Shown: positions 1 to 11,805 of the stretch, piece by piece
Layout: every line of letters starts with the position of its first letter
How positions within the stretch are numbered: the first letter of the stretch is position 1
Translations under genes and position numbers: made by a program
Assembly (NCBI GenBank): GCA_020744225.1
Contig: JAGMWG010000013.1
Span: forward strand, 1 to 64,000
Source of the DNA: Paraphoma chrysanthemicola
Taxonomy: Eukaryota > Ascomycota > Dothideomycetes > Pleosporales > Phaeosphaeriaceae
DNA length: 64,000 nt
Reading direction: 5' to 3'
The notes under the pieces: generated by a model
The model's database searches: none
What the model was told of the DNA's origin: nothing
What the model saw: the letters and a program-made list of their open reading frames with translations, nothing else

Positions 1-215
1 AATAGTATAAGAGACTACACTTAAGAAACTATTACTTAGATATACTAGATATAGAAAAATTAAAAAAAAATTCTTAGCCTTAAGTCTCTTTTTACTATTC
101 AAATTCAAAATTTTAAAGTCTTACTTAATAGCTTTATAATAGTATAAGAGACTACCCTTAAGAAACTATTACTTAGATATACTAGTAATTATATTTAATA
201 AAAAGAATAGCTAGC
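1..215. repeat. AT-rich edge with 48-bp direct repeat
   Basis: Bases 1–48 and 138–185 are near-identical (one mismatch, A versus C near the middle) and lie in very AT-rich, ORF-free sequence. This looks like the right-hand edge of a repeat-derived block that continues to the left. AT richness next to a GC-balanced gene is what repeat-induced point mutation leaves in Pezizomycotina, but RIP is an inference here. No transposase or terminal repeat is visible. Confidence 0.6.
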
Positions 216-280
216 TCTAGTTCACGTTCTTACACGCACAAACTTAGTATCTACCTAGGTATAACGAGATGTATTTCCAT

Positions 281-1791
281 TTAGTCTAACAACCAAGACT
301 TATTCAAACTCGAGTACACGAATTTCTCGAACTCAGTTAGGAGCTCGATAGCCTTCTCATCTCCAGTAGGAACAAGCTGAGAAAGATATACGCCGGCGAC
401 ACCATCGTTGAGGTCGATCCACTAAAGTAAAGCAGTAAGCTGGAGTTCTCATTCCATTAGGTAAAGGACCTACCCAGTAGCAATTTGGATAACCAGACCA
501 GGTAAGTGAGTTTACTCCACGCCGTTTCGGTACTGCAGCGGTATTTATCAGACCTCCAATCCCAAAGCTAACAGGGACGTCAACTGGGATGGTATTCCAG
601 ATTGCATTGCGGGACGACAACGAGTACTCATCTGGTGTATCGAGGCCCCTGATATTCTCCAGATGGGGCTGGAACATCTCCTTGACAGTCTCGGGCCGGA
701 GCAGCTGCCCTGTTAGGACACCTTGGTATATCTTGAGCAAATCATCCACAGTTGCAAATAGACCGCCCCCTCCAAAGTCCGCATCGACCCTGTCCGGCCA
801 ATAAGGCTGCTTCAGCTCCTGCACGCACTGGCCCACTCGCTCCCAGCTTGTGACCCTTCGAGCCTGCACCTCTTCTCGCTTTTCGGGATGAAAGGTAGCG
901 TCCTTGGCAAACACGATGTCAAAAATATGGCTTTGCATGTACTCGCCAAGCTTCATAGAAGTGACTCGCTCAACCTTTCATTTCGCAACACGAATTAGTT
1001 TACTTTTATATCTGTGGATACCCTTGTCGTTCATACTTACTACAACTCCAGCCCAATCAATGCCAGGCGAATACATCCATCGTTCGCCGGGTTCGAACAC
1101 GAGAAAGTGTTGAGGAAACTTTTCCGCCTATGATGCTCGGTGGTAAGCTAAATTATGAATGATTGGAGCAACTCAACTCACGACAGACATGGGAGGATTA
1201 GGGGGCTGTTTACTATGTAGATCTTGGTAGCGGGCCAGGAGCGGATCCATGAACACATAAGCCATGCCGCTGGAATGAGTCAACATGTTCCTGGTTACCA
1301 CATTCCATGTTAGTAAAATACAGTCAGCCTTTAGAATCAAACACAAGTAATGACTTGCCGAAGAGTAATAGCCTTCGTCGCTGGCTTGAAGATGGCCTCA
1401 TTCTTTTCATTAAAGCCGGTCAAAATCTTCGGGTCCTTCCACTCTGGGAGCAGATTGGCGATGTCGGTGTTCAGGTCTAGTTGTCCCCTCTCGACGCACT
1501 GCATTACGGCAATTGTAGTCACGAGCTTCGTGCTAGAGGCAAGCCAATGCACACCATCGGACCCAGCGTAGTCGTCGAATTCCTTTCCGAAACCCTTCAC
1601 ATAGCGGAATGAACCTTTTTATCGTACCTGGTTAGCAAAAGGGGAACATGGAAAGAAGCAAGGAGGAAAGAGGGAGATTGTAGGTTCATACCATCCTTGT
1701 TGATGGCGCCAAGTGTGACTGGAGGGACAGGCTGCTTGTCTTCCTTAAATTGGTGAAGAAGAGAATTGAAGGTTTCATCGAAAGAGTTCAT
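281..1791 (-). CDS. Serine beta-lactamase-like hydrolase / transesterase (LovD/EstB type)
   Basis: This is a multi-exon gene of the class C beta-lactamase/penicillin-binding-protein fold. The fold uses an S-x-x-K serine to hydrolyse esters or transfer acyl groups. The SSTK motif lies shortly after the first intron. Then come a THSSGMAY segment, a YSPGIDW segment (the usual place of the catalytic Tyr) and a Gly-rich GGGGLFATVDDLLK stretch. The start at 1791 gives MNSFDETF, typical of fungal family members. Intron 1 (1691..1615) has a good CTAAC branch point. A further intron at about 455–410 restores a standard end (GVAGVYLSQLVPTGDE to SWLLD) and a stop at 281. The family includes LovD/MlcH acyltransferases of statin pathways, but no polyketide synthase is nearby, so the substrate is unknown. 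No signal peptide is seen. Confidence 0.85.
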
Positions 1792-3051
1792 AGCGGCAGG
1801 ATGTACTTTCTTGTTAGAAATGAGGCCACTTTTTCCTTGCTCCTCGATCAAGAATTGCGGACCGTTGTCTCGTTTTATCGTGTCCAAGAACCTCACGTGA
1901 GGTAGATTCATTGCACGCGGCGCTCTGCATTGCATAAAGAGGCCTTGCGCATATCGTGCCCAAGTTTGCATCGGGCCGACTCCAGATTTGGGATAGAACT
2001 AACGAATCATAAGCCCTAGAACCTCTCGGAGTTCACGGACTTTAACCCCTTGGTTCTTCATCCCTGAGTTGAATCCGTTTGCTTCATGAGCACGATTGAC
2101 AAAGCATTGAAGGAGATCAGAGTAGTCTGTAGTATGATTGAAGTTGACACTGCCCTATTAAAGATCCATCTTTCCGTGGTGTTACATAGGAGGATGGCTT
2201 GGTTCATTCGTCACACACTTGTCTCTTGTAGACGACATGTGAGGGGTGCGGGGTTTAAGCGAATCGGGTTAGCTCTGCTGGATGACTCATGGCGAGGGTC
2301 TCATGCGTTAGCATGATCTGTGACTCGCCGTGATGACAATTTTGCCATTTTAGGCTTAGTGAGACTCTCGCTAACGCTAACATCATAACGTCACCCTAGC
2401 TTCGATCGAAGACCTTCATCTAGCTCACATTGATTGTCAGTTATCAGAGTAGCGTCGTTCCATCGCCTCCACTTATTCCCTGTAGGCGAAAAGTAAGATA
2501 ACCTATAGCGCGCGTTCAAGAGCCTTTTTCTCGGGTTCATTCGTTTTGGCAGTCCAGAGAGCCAAGCGACAGCGACAAGGATGGCCATGCACCAGGAAAG
2601 AATGGTCATGGTAAGGAAAGGTGTGCCAAATCTCCAAGAAGTTTTACTGTACAAGCGTGAGGCATGAATGGGGGAGAACTGGTGTTGCCACGGCCGTACT
2701 TCTAGACCAATTATCTCTTGTAGATGAGTTAGTTTTTCCTCTAAAAGGAAAAGGTGCGGCATCGTATTCTCGCTCATTCGTGATTCACCATTATATTGGA
2801 ACAGCATGGACTGGTTTACTTTTGGAGGTCAGACCGAACCGGCCTGGTAAGGGAAATGAGTACAAAGCGGGGCAATATGACTCATTTTCATTCTCTTGGA
2901 ACTACAATTCTTTCGTCCGTGGTTATAAAGGACTATGTGTTCAGAGCTCAAAATTGTTTATCTCGACGCAAGTTTTCAAACCGGCCCTATCCCACCCAGC
3001 TTCTACCCAATTTTCAACAAGTTTCCCTTAACAGTTTTTGTCTTCATAATC
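1792..3051. other. Intergenic region, one doubtful membrane ORF
   Basis: This is the shared upstream region of the divergent hydrolase and NmrA-like genes. A 138-codon reverse frame (2391–2807) has one hydrophobic segment (TILSWCMAILVAVAWL) followed by basic residues. It has no recognisable family and no clear intron, so I do not call it a gene. Nothing else is supported. Confidence 0.4.
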
Positions 3052-4171
3052 ATGGCCTTCAACCGTATCGCTGTGTATGGTCACCGTGGATTCGTTGGCT
3101 CTCGAGTTGTTGCTGCTCTAATTGCCTCGGGAGCTCCAATAACTGTTTTGCATCGCTCAAGCTCCGACACTTCCAATGTCCCCGACCATGTGAAAAAAGT
3201 GGAAGTTGACGTTCTTGATGAAGACGCTTTGGTCGGTGCCTTGCAAGATATAGACATCGTCATGTCAGTCAAAGCTACTCCGCATCTGTGCTTTTTCGAA
3301 CGTAGGCTGATGGATTTCCTAGTTCCCTCGTCGGAGACGAGGGTACCGACCGACAGTATGGCTTTGTGAAAGCTATTCCTAGGACTAATGTCCAGCTTTT
3401 CTCCCCTTCAGACTTTTGTCTTCGATACTGCGAGCAGGGCCAGCGAATGCCCTGCATGAAGGCGAAAGCGAATGTTGAGCAGGCTTCGAAAGATGCTGGA
3501 ATTCCAACCACCGTTGTCCACGCAGGAAATTTTGCTGAGTTCACCTTGAACACAACGTCAGTCATAAACAGGCCAATCACGATATCCATCGGTGACTGAC
3601 CTTCACAAATTATAGGGCGGTGGGTGTCAACTTGCAGAACAACGTCATGGTCTACATCGGCAACTCCGCTAACGAAAGAGTTACTATGTGGTGCGTAGTG
3701 TTTAATGCGAAGACCTTTTGTAATTTGAATTACATGCTTGGTATTGTTATACTGATCCCTGGTAGCACCAAGAATTACGTAGCAGCTGCATACGTCGACA
3801 TATTTACCACCAGACCGATATCTGAGATACAGAATCGGACCATCACCTTGTCAGAGCTTGCACCGACAGGTTTGGAAATTGCTGCGATTATGAAAGAGAA
3901 GAATGGCAGGGACCCCTCTGTTGAGACACGAAGCTTGGAGGACGTCAACCAAACGATCGAGGATTTTATCAGTAAGGATAGTAACCTCGCTGTTCCGTCC
4001 TACTGCCGCAAGATTTGGGGATCGGGAGAAATGATGAAGATGCTTCCTCAGGATTTGTGGGAGGTTGAGGGTTACAAGAAAGCAACTCTAAAGAGTCTTG
4101 TTATAGAAGGAGAATTGGAAAGCTATAGAGCTTTACCTCCTTTCATTGTAGAGTATCTTAATACGCTGTAA
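3052..4171 (+). CDS. NmrA-like NAD(P)-binding protein (isoflavone reductase-like)
   Basis: The protein opens with AFNRIAVYGHRGFVGSRVV, a Rossmann start of the NmrA/PCBER type (atypical SDR). DVLDEDALVGALQDIDIV follows, as in family members, and the mid-domain has TNVQLFSPSDF. Introns are resolved: 3264..3322 joins DIDIVI to SLVGDEGTDRQYGFVKA, and another at about 3558–3615 joins NTT to AVGVNLQNNV. Both use GTCAGT donors. The C-terminal part (from about 3770) is the variable substrate region. Such proteins are either small-molecule reductases or redox-sensing regulators like NmrA. The normal-length C-terminal domain is compatible with a reductase, but the substrate is not predictable. Confidence 0.85.
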
Positions 4172-4634
4172 GACATAGGCTAGTATATATTTCATTAGCC
4201 TGTATTTTGTGCTAAACTTGTAAGGAACGTGCTGAGCGGGAAGACAAGGTGACAAGAGATGTTTTCAGTAAGTTACAAATCTGATAGTAGTTGCTGCTAA
4301 CATCAATACCGCCAGATCCTACCGAGTCCAGAGCTGCTTTCTCAGGGAAGGAGTACAACCACGAATTAGCAGAAAAGATTGCGAATCTCCTGCTGGAAAA
4401 TAATTTTATCTGAGGATGAGGGTTAGTACTTGATATGCTGGTGCACGGCGTGTCACTTATTTCCAGCGTTGGAGTTCTTGATGTATGTAAGAAGATCACA
4501 TATCTCAGCTCGGGTGTGGCTGGTGCGAACCGTTCAACATAACTTCAAGACTCTACGTAATTACTGTTTTCACTGTCTCCTCAAAGTTTTCTCGTTGTGC
4601 AAATATGCACGTCCATAATTCGATACCTTTCTCT
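4172..4634. other. Intergenic, 3' ends of convergent genes
   Basis: This is the space between two converging genes (NmrA-like and AA9). I see no coding potential, repeat or RNA gene in it. Confidence 0.5.
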
Positions 4635-5466
4635 TTAACCTTGCCACACTGGCGGGCCAGGGGGTGTGTACGACGTTAGAGGGGGGTAGTAGATACTGAG
4701 ACTAATACCTGCATCACCTGACTTGTATGCACCGGGGAAGCTAACCAGCGGCCCCGGGTTCCCGGATCCACCCCCCTCAACCTTGATCTGCGCGCACGAC
4801 AGATAGACTATAAACAATACGTCAGCACACCGTGCTCTCGCCGGTCGCACCTTTCTTCGAATGTGATATAGGAGACAAAGACTTACATTGCGCACCGTTC
4901 GCTTCGTATGCACCATGCAGCGCAATGTGCTCGACTCGTACAAGATACTCTCCGCTTGGCACGCTCTTGGGCAGCGTGAACGACACCTCTGACTTTCCGT
5001 TGCTGACCCATGAGAGGCTTCCGCCAGGGAATGTCGCGCCCTCGGAGTGCACTTTGAACCAGACACTTCCAGAGCCGTCAAACGCCGCGGCTGTTTGCCC
5101 TGCTGGTACGCGTGCCATGTAGATTAGCAGTGGTCCTGGGTGCGAAACTCCAGACTGTGCCGTGAATCCAACCGAGTCTCCGGCTTTGACGGTGTCTAGT
5201 GGATATAGTGGTCAACAGAAGGACTAGTCAAACGAGGATTTGGGTACTTATGTACATGTCTGGGAACCAGCACCTTGAGCTGTTTCATAGCAACGAATGG
5301 CATTCGACGATATGTCAGTAAGCGGGCCATTGGATTGGTAGTTTGCTCCTTTGCGGACATAGGTCCATGGCCCGGTTTTCTGGCCGTTCACGATTAGCTC
5401 TGGAAACTGGTAGTGCGCAGTCACAGCGCTGGCAAGGGCCAGGATGCAAGCAGAAGTGGACCTCAT
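4635..5466 (-). CDS. Secreted lytic polysaccharide monooxygenase, family AA9
   Basis: This is a copper-dependent oxidative polysaccharide-cleaving enzyme. A signal peptide (MRSTSACILALASAVTA) is followed directly by HYQFPELIVNG, so mature residue 1 is the copper-binding His. The second His is in SGVSHPGPLLIYMA and the axial Tyr is in GAQFYLSCAQIKVE, which forms after splicing. Two introns are placed: about 5254–5195 (GT–TAG), then about 4886–4829, joining NGAQ to FYLSCAQ. Cysteines CYETAQGAGSQ and SCAQ are in usual positions. It ends PPGPPVWQG with stop at 4635, without a CBM1 cellulose-binding module. AA9 enzymes act outside the cell on cellulose or xyloglucan together with cellobiohydrolases such as the GH7 at 39.8 kb. 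Confidence 0.95.
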
Positions 5467-6569
5467 TGTAATCCGTGAGTCGAGATCGAGTTTAATATCT
5501 GGGTGTCAATGAGTTGAGAGCTGCTGAAATTACATAGGAATGAACCGTACTCTTATATGATGGTAGAGAAGAGGTCGTGCATCAGTCTTTAATATCTCTA
5601 ATCTGCACCCCAGCTATCGTGTGTGGTTTTTCGTTCCTTAGCTTGTACAGCGCAAGACACGTGCGCCATGGCGTTTGTGTTAGTGTTGGATAGAGCCACC
5701 GTACCGAGCATGCATACGAGCCTCTGTCGTCGACAAGTCGCGGAAAATAATGCTAGCGTTTAGATGAGGTGGTGCGACTTCCTGGGCACACATGCTCTTG
5801 GTCGGCTATCGGCGTGATCAATCCGCAGCATAGATTAAGTCTCGCAATATGTGGAGTTATGAATAGATTGCGAAAAGGTCTATGTATTACGGATGGCGAC
5901 TGAAAGTCGAGGTGATCGATCCTTTTAAGCACGTACCGCTACTTACGTATGGTAATAGGCCCTTGTAGGGCTAGGGGCGTCAAGATTAGAAGTGAGCACG
6001 TCCACGGTTGTAGCCAGCGCATTTCCAGTATTGCGACGCGCCCCCAACACATCAGAGACTCGCCCAAACTATCATATGTCGTGAAAGAATCTAGTATGTT
6101 TCGCAGCCCATGGTTAGGAAAGCACCTCAGCAATGTTCTACAGGTGTTGGCTGCGAGAAGCTACGCCTATTTCCGAACTTCTGCGATCCGCTGAAGGAAG
6201 AATAACAGTAGGCTGTGCACCCCATTTGAAATTTGAGGAACATGTCAAGTAGGAAAATGTGTTCAGCAAGACATCTGTCGTCGAAGATGACGCTGCCTTC
6301 AGACAGTGTATCGGTTACTTGCAACAGTAAAAAAGCTAGTCAAAGTTGTCGTCGCGTCTTATTCCGCATTGTTTTCGGAAAGAGTCGGAACATCAAATGT
6401 CACATACCGATCTTTTTTCTCCATCATCTGTGACATGGACATCCTGCCTACGATCCTCGTTCTTTCGCGTTGTCGCGCGGGCATTCGCGCTCCAGAAAGG
6501 CCGAGGGCCGAAGCGCCATGGGGGAGTACATAGTCGCGGCGTCCCTCCTACGATCAGGTAAATACAAGC
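5467..6569. other. Divergent promoter region (AA9 / MetE-like)
   Basis: About 1.1 kb between the two divergent start codons. Short frames exist on both strands but none has family character or plausible splice structure. No repeat was noticed. Confidence 0.5.
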
Positions 6570-7781
6570 ATGGCTCCACGCTTTCGTGCTGAGCACGTCG
6601 GCTCGCTCATACGACCAGCGACCATACTTGATGCGCAATCATTCACCGGGCAAGGACCAAAAGAAAGGAGCGCTACCCTCGATGCAGCCGTACACGATGT
6701 GATCAGGACACAACTCACATTGGGCATCACACCAATTACAAATGGCGAATACCCCCGCCGCAATTTCTTCTCGGTCATCTTTGACAAGCTCGATGGATTC
6801 GAGTTCCAAGATGCACCCATCCCAGACGGATTTCGAGCCGAGATACCGATCATTCGTGGCGCAGCTGCAACCGGTATGATGTCGAGCATGCTTAGTCCTG
6901 TCGCAGTTGCGCCAATCCGATGGGTGCAGTCAGCCATTGGAGACGAATGGGCTCAGATTCGTGAGACTTTGGAAGATGCGGCGGGCGGAGACGAAGTGGA
7001 GCTGCAGACACTTCTAGGAGGCGCTAAGATCACTATGCCGAGTCCCATCGTGCACCACATTCGACTGAAGAGAGGGACCGCGTGGACTGCTGGGTCGGGA
7101 TACAAGAGCGACACAGCCTTCTTTGCAGACTTGACCGCAGCATACAGGCAAGAGATCAAGAGCTTATACAACGCTGGGTGTCGGTATATCCAGATTGATG
7201 ATCCGGATTTACTATACTTCTGTGACGAGTCTTTTCTCGATGCTCTCGAACAGGATGGCGTGAGTCCAGATGCGTTGCTGAGTACCTATCTTCAGGCGCA
7301 CAATGACTGCTTGGAGAATCGTCCCAACGATCTCACCATGGCCATCCATCTGTGCCGAGGCAACTTGACTGATGAGCGATTCCTGACGAAGGGAAGCTAC
7401 GAAAAGATCGCGCCACGACTGTTCAATGAACTCCGGTACGATTCCTTTTTGTTGGAGTACGACACCGACAAGGCTGGGTCCTTTGAACCCCTCCGACATC
7501 TGCCTGTGGGGAAGACCATCGCGCTTGGTATTGTGTCAACCAAGGATCCTGAGCTAGAAGACTTAGACACCTTGGAGGGAAAGGTCAAGGCTGCTGCCGC
7601 AGTTATTGCCGAAGCTCAGAACCTCACCATTGAAGAGGTGCTGGAGAACCAACTCGCGGTATGTCCACAATGCGGCTTCGCCAGTGCAGAGTTCAAAAAA
7701 GCAGTCGGCAGCGAGGAGAGGATGTGGAAGAAGTTGTGCTTGCTTCGAGATCTTACGCAGCGGATGTGGCCAGTATCGTAA
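6570..7781 (+). CDS. MetE/UROD-fold cobalamin-independent methyltransferase-like protein
   Basis: A single 403-codon exon. It starts FRAEHVGSLIRPA, the usual N-terminus of single-domain MetE-like proteins (YxjG/YxjH type). These correspond to the C-terminal catalytic barrel of cobalamin-independent methionine synthase. Zinc-ligand candidates are visible: His and Cys in MAIHLCRGN (about residue 255) and a Cys in AVCPQCGFAS (about 367). IQIDDPDL and LGIVSTKDPELE are further family motifs. The protein lacks the N-terminal MetE barrel, so the methyl donor may not be the triglutamyl folate used by full-length MetE; the acceptor is probably a thiol. Start context and length fit the family. Confidence 0.88.
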   Translation: MAPRFRAEHVGSLIRPATILDAQSFTGQGPKERSATLDAAVHDVIRTQLTLGITPITNGEYPRRNFFSVIFDKLDGFEFQDAPIPDGFRAEIPIIRGAAATGMMSSMLSPVAVAPIRWVQSAIGDEWAQIRETLEDAAGGDEVELQTLLGGAKITMPSPIVHHIRLKRGTAWTAGSGYKSDTAFFADLTAAYRQEIKSLYNAGCRYIQIDDPDLLYFCDESFLDALEQDGVSPDALLSTYLQAHNDCLENRPNDLTMAIHLCRGNLTDERFLTKGSYEKIAPRLFNELRYDSFLLEYDTDKAGSFEPLRHLPVGKTIALGIVSTKDPELEDLDTLEGKVKAAAAVIAEAQNLTIEEVLENQLAVCPQCGFASAEFKKAVGSEERMWKKLCLLRDLTQRMWPVS

Positions 7782-8022
7782 TTGCAGGAGTCGATTGGTC
7801 CATGCCTACACAACAAAGATACTCCTGTCAGTCTTTTCTTCGGCGGTCTTTATTTATGCATAGTACCTGGAGATGCTGGAGGTTCATCGCAATTGTTCGA
7901 TAGTTGGTTGAGTCAATCATTCGACGTCCCGATTACGTCGCTTGTGCAGCACGGCTGTCTGCACCATGTCGCGAGCTGTCTGCATCTGTCTCGCTGTGTG
8001 CGCGCAAACTTCCTCCTTCTCC

Positions 8023-9491
8023 CTAACCGGCAGTCTTTGAATCTACCAACTGTAGCTCGTCGTCCGTGCCTCTTTGCCTCATGACTGTCGTCTCCATCGT
8101 CTTTTTAATACCCCAATCTCGTCCTACACTTGCCGTGGCTCTTTGATTAGGCGCCCTGTTGGCGAATTCGTAGGGAGAATCGTTTGGCCCGAAACTTGAA
8201 CTCGCATTCATCGATCCGAAGTATCGGGGGAATTTTCTGCCGAGGAAACGACGCGTGGAAGGCATACAGATGCAGCAGATTCCGACAAAGACTTCCAGGT
8301 CAGACCAGTAGGCTGTGGGGACGTTGTCGTATGTCGGATTCGTGGATGACGTAAACTGTACCAGCGATTGGAGACGAAGGATGGCTACAATGGTGGTGCT
8401 GCGCGCGGGGTGGTGTTAGTCATGCGTGTGGCGTAAAGAAAGACTGACAAGGCACTCACAATGTCCCCACGCCAAACATCATAATAATGAAAACTTTTTT
8501 TCTTGGTGCTCAGCGACAACCGTAAGAGCTCAGGAATGGGCACACCAATCATCAAAATGTCCAGGACAATGCTTAGTGCTGCGTGGACCCAGGCAAAGAC
8601 GTGGAAATTTATGCATTTCCCTGTGTGCTGGCCGTCCCAGTTGGTCCAGATGAACGGAATTGGCGTACAGTTGAAAATGGTCGTTGTAGTGAAGGCGATT
8701 CCAAACGCAAAGGATACACCAATGAGAGCATAGACTTTGAGGCGCAGTTCATGCCGGGGAAATATGCGAAGGCAGAAGAAGAGGAACGACAGCTTCGTGA
8801 AAATGACTGCCAGGGAGTAGAATATCTCCGTTAGCCAAGTGAGCTGTTTTTAATTAGCATGGGTACAGGCCGCCAGAATGATTGCGAAATACTTTGACTA
8901 CCCGATATATGTTTGGCGCAGGGATGGTCCATATGTCCTTCCCAAAACCATCCTCGGCCTTGATGAACTCCAGAACACCCATGGGTATGGCCGAAAGTAT
9001 AGCAGCAATGGCGAACACATCATCATGTGCAAAGTGATCTTGGATCGCAAACATCCTCAAGACAACCATGGACAGGGCTAGTGCACCCGAAGTTGCGGTT
9101 ACGATAGGTAGGATATGCGCAATGTCTCGTACTGGGGTGCCACATAATGTTTGCGTACGGTTCTGGGCGACTGTGATTGTCAGTGGGAGTAATATCCATT
9201 CGAGGGTCGTATTACTTAGTCCTTCGACCACTGTGCATGAAGACAGAACACAACCTTGTACAGCTACCAAGAGACTCGACGTTGAGCATATGCAGTCTGT
9301 GTCCGTTGGCTTACACGCCCGCTGCGCCTCCAGGGTCATCTGAAGACATTCTTCCTGCTCAAATCAGCGTTTTGGTCATGTTCTGGAAATGCAACACTTA
9401 CTGCACACTTGGGCATTGTCTGTGCAGAGACCATGGGAGTAATGGTGTGAAGAACAACACAACCGGCCGCCAGAACTTCGAAAACTCTCAT
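8023..9491 (-). CDS. CFEM-domain seven-helix receptor (PTH11-like)
   Basis: Exon 1 starts at 9491 (MRVFEVLAAGCVVLHTITP, a signal peptide) and splices to EECLQMTLEAQRAC. The ectodomain is a CFEM module: PKC, EEC, RAC, TDCIC, QGC and SSC give seven ordered cysteines, with the Asp before CIC. The fungal rhodopsin-like domain follows, with TM segments such as AHILPIVTATSGALALSMVVL, FAIAAILSAIPMGVLEFI, LAVIFTKLSFLFFF and ALIGVSFAFGIAF. GKCINFHVFAW and YWSDLEVFVGICCICMPSTRR are typical of PTH11-class receptors. Four exons were placed (introns near 9407–9353, 8915–8846 and 8460–8410). The cytosolic tail is hydrophilic. PTH11 of Magnaporthe senses surface cues; the ligand here is unknown. Confidence 0.9.
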
Positions 9492-11805
9492 GATGCTGGT
9501 TGGAAAGTCTGCAAACTTACGCAGTCGAGAGACGGACCGAACGGGCTGTACATACGCGTTACAGCTTTCATGAATTAGCGGGCCGCGATCGAATACCCCA
9601 GCCGCGCTGATCTCTTGTGGGGCATGACCTCCCTGCCGATGTTGAAGTCATGTAACATTATGGCATGCAGACATGGAGCGCATTGTCACTGCGCCAAACC
9701 TACCACATGAGCATGTGGTCCCCCTGACATGTGCGCCATAACCGATCGCTCATCGGGGAAGGGGAAGAGGTTGCCGATCCACCCCAAAACCTTATCGTTT
9801 TGCACCGGAACAAATGACCGACCAATCTTTGGCAGTGTATTTCGCTTTAGTGGGTATCAAAAAGCCATACCTGGACAGTAGACCATTGTCAGGATATCAA
9901 TCCCAGATGCAACGTATCGCAAGGCTGTCGGCAGCGGACGATGCTTTGACAAAATCGGTCCGATTCGGGGTGAGCGACCAAGCGACCACATCCACATGTC
10001 GCAAGCGCCCCTGTCAACCCGCTTCCAGTAGCTTCTTTTCTCATTCGTTCTGAATTCAGTAACCATTGCTGGACCAGTGCCCACCCCCGAAGCAATCACG
10101 CATCCCGCAGCCGCGTATGCAGGATCGACCAGCTCAAGTAAATAAGTCAATAACACGCGGCCAGCAATTCCTAGTCCGCAGACATTGTACGCGATGACAT
10201 ACCAACGTGGGAATTCATTGATTGTCCAACAATGGATTGAGTTTGAGATAGACGAGCTCTTCTGACACGTAGCATTGATCGCCAACGTCACTTAGGGGAA
10301 TCGCGCCGCTGCGCGTCGAGCGGTTCACTAACTCTTGAACTAGTCTTACCGTCGCCAGTCTGAAGCTGAAGAGATACTAGTGTGCCTTTCAATAGCACAT
10401 GACCCCCAAAGCAAGCCTTCGCTCCTAAAACTTCCAGATCCTAGCATCCTCGAGGTGTGTGGGGTGAGATAGATCTGAAACGAGTATCTCAGAATATATC
10501 CATAGTGATTGTCAGAAAGATTTCAAAGAGAAGAAATTTGTTGAATTCGAAGTTGAATTTGACTCAACGCCAGTCTGGGAGGTTAGTACGCTCTCATAGA
10601 GGTTGTAGAGTCAGAAGAAGAAAACGTGGTCGGTAGTGCAACGCATCAGAGATTCAGAAAAAGTAATTCATGTAATGAAGATATCCAGCTCTCCCAGTCA
10701 TTTAGATTCTGAAAACTCAATCTACAGTGTTTTGGCGTTGTTGGCACTGGGCAACCTTACCTATACCCACTTGACGCTTGTGATAAGGCGCACGTGCCCT
10801 GTAGGAGGCGCCTTTCGATAAGTATTTGAATGTGGAAGCTGGCTGCGTGGCGTCCTTGGAAGAACACCCAAGATCCCGGCAACAGAGTCTGTGTGGTCCA
10901 CGTTTAGAGACTCAATCTCTAAAGTTAATTATACGTGTCCCACTTTGTTTGCGCCCAGCGATGATGACAGGACTCTGGCTAACAATAAAGTTCAGCTCAG
11001 CCAAACGCGATGCAATTACCTTTCCACCGCGCACCTTGCACTAGGTAGCAGAGGCTGTTCCCAACGCGACAGGACTCACGGCAGGGAATACACTTGATGC
11101 CCAATTGCTTGTTTCGCTATTATGCGTTTGATTATTGGTGCGTTGTTGACGTTGGGCATGAGGATCCACCGGAAACGCTTAAGCCGCAAACCCTACGCAA
11201 GCGACTTCATTTCTTGCATCTTAGCGGAACAAGCCTTGGAAATGCAACAATGCGCTTATGATGCAAGTGCGTGCTGGGGTCACCAGGAATGATTATGTCG
11301 CTGCTGGATAGCATGGCGAAATCGTCTCAATGAGCCACATACAGCAAAGTTTGGCGACACCGACTCAGGAGTATCGGCAGATGCATTTATCGTAGTCTTA
11401 AATCCGATTTCCAGGTGGCAATTTACCGCATTCAACGCTTCTACCGTGCAGTAGTATCGCGTCGCTGCACCCCTCATGGGGACGGTGCACTTGAAGGGGA
11501 ATGGGTTTGAGATCGGTGCACCAGATGCGAGGTTCGTTGGAGCAATGTTCCAAAAAAGATCGGTTGCATCCACGTCTGTCGCGAGCGGCGATTTAACTCC
11601 CGAGTGTAAATATCCCGTAGCACGAAACTCGCGACAGAACCCCAGGTGATAGGCAGTAAACGAGATGCAGTAGCAGTGCTGCGCATATACATACTCGGCA
11701 TACTTGAGAGTCAAGTGCTCAGCCTGCCCGGGTTCAGCTTCATGCCCTGAATCGCCAACATCATTGAGCATTGACCTGTTCGACAATCCCTGGCAGGCGA
11801 GAGTT
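9492..11805. other. Long intergenic region without a supported gene
   Basis: About 2.3 kb. Reverse frames at 9857–10291 (no ATG start) and 11280–11816 (overlapping the P450 start) show no family motif or sensible splice sites. Forward frames at 10636–11097 are short and of mixed composition. I see no repeat, RNA gene or mobile-element signature. The last few hundred bases presumably carry the P450 promoter. Confidence 0.45.

Noticed and set aside
1088..1100. GGTTCGAAC, like a tRNA T-loop
   Set aside because: It lies inside a spliced exon of the LovD-like gene and no cloverleaf arms surround it.
2391..2807. Reverse frame with one TM-like segment
   Set aside because: No homology clues, unusual composition, no intron support. 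Mentioned only within the intergenic entry.
9857..10291. 144-codon reverse frame with hydrophobic stretches
   Set aside because: It begins with GTG rather than ATG, has no family motif, and no splice sites give a better model.
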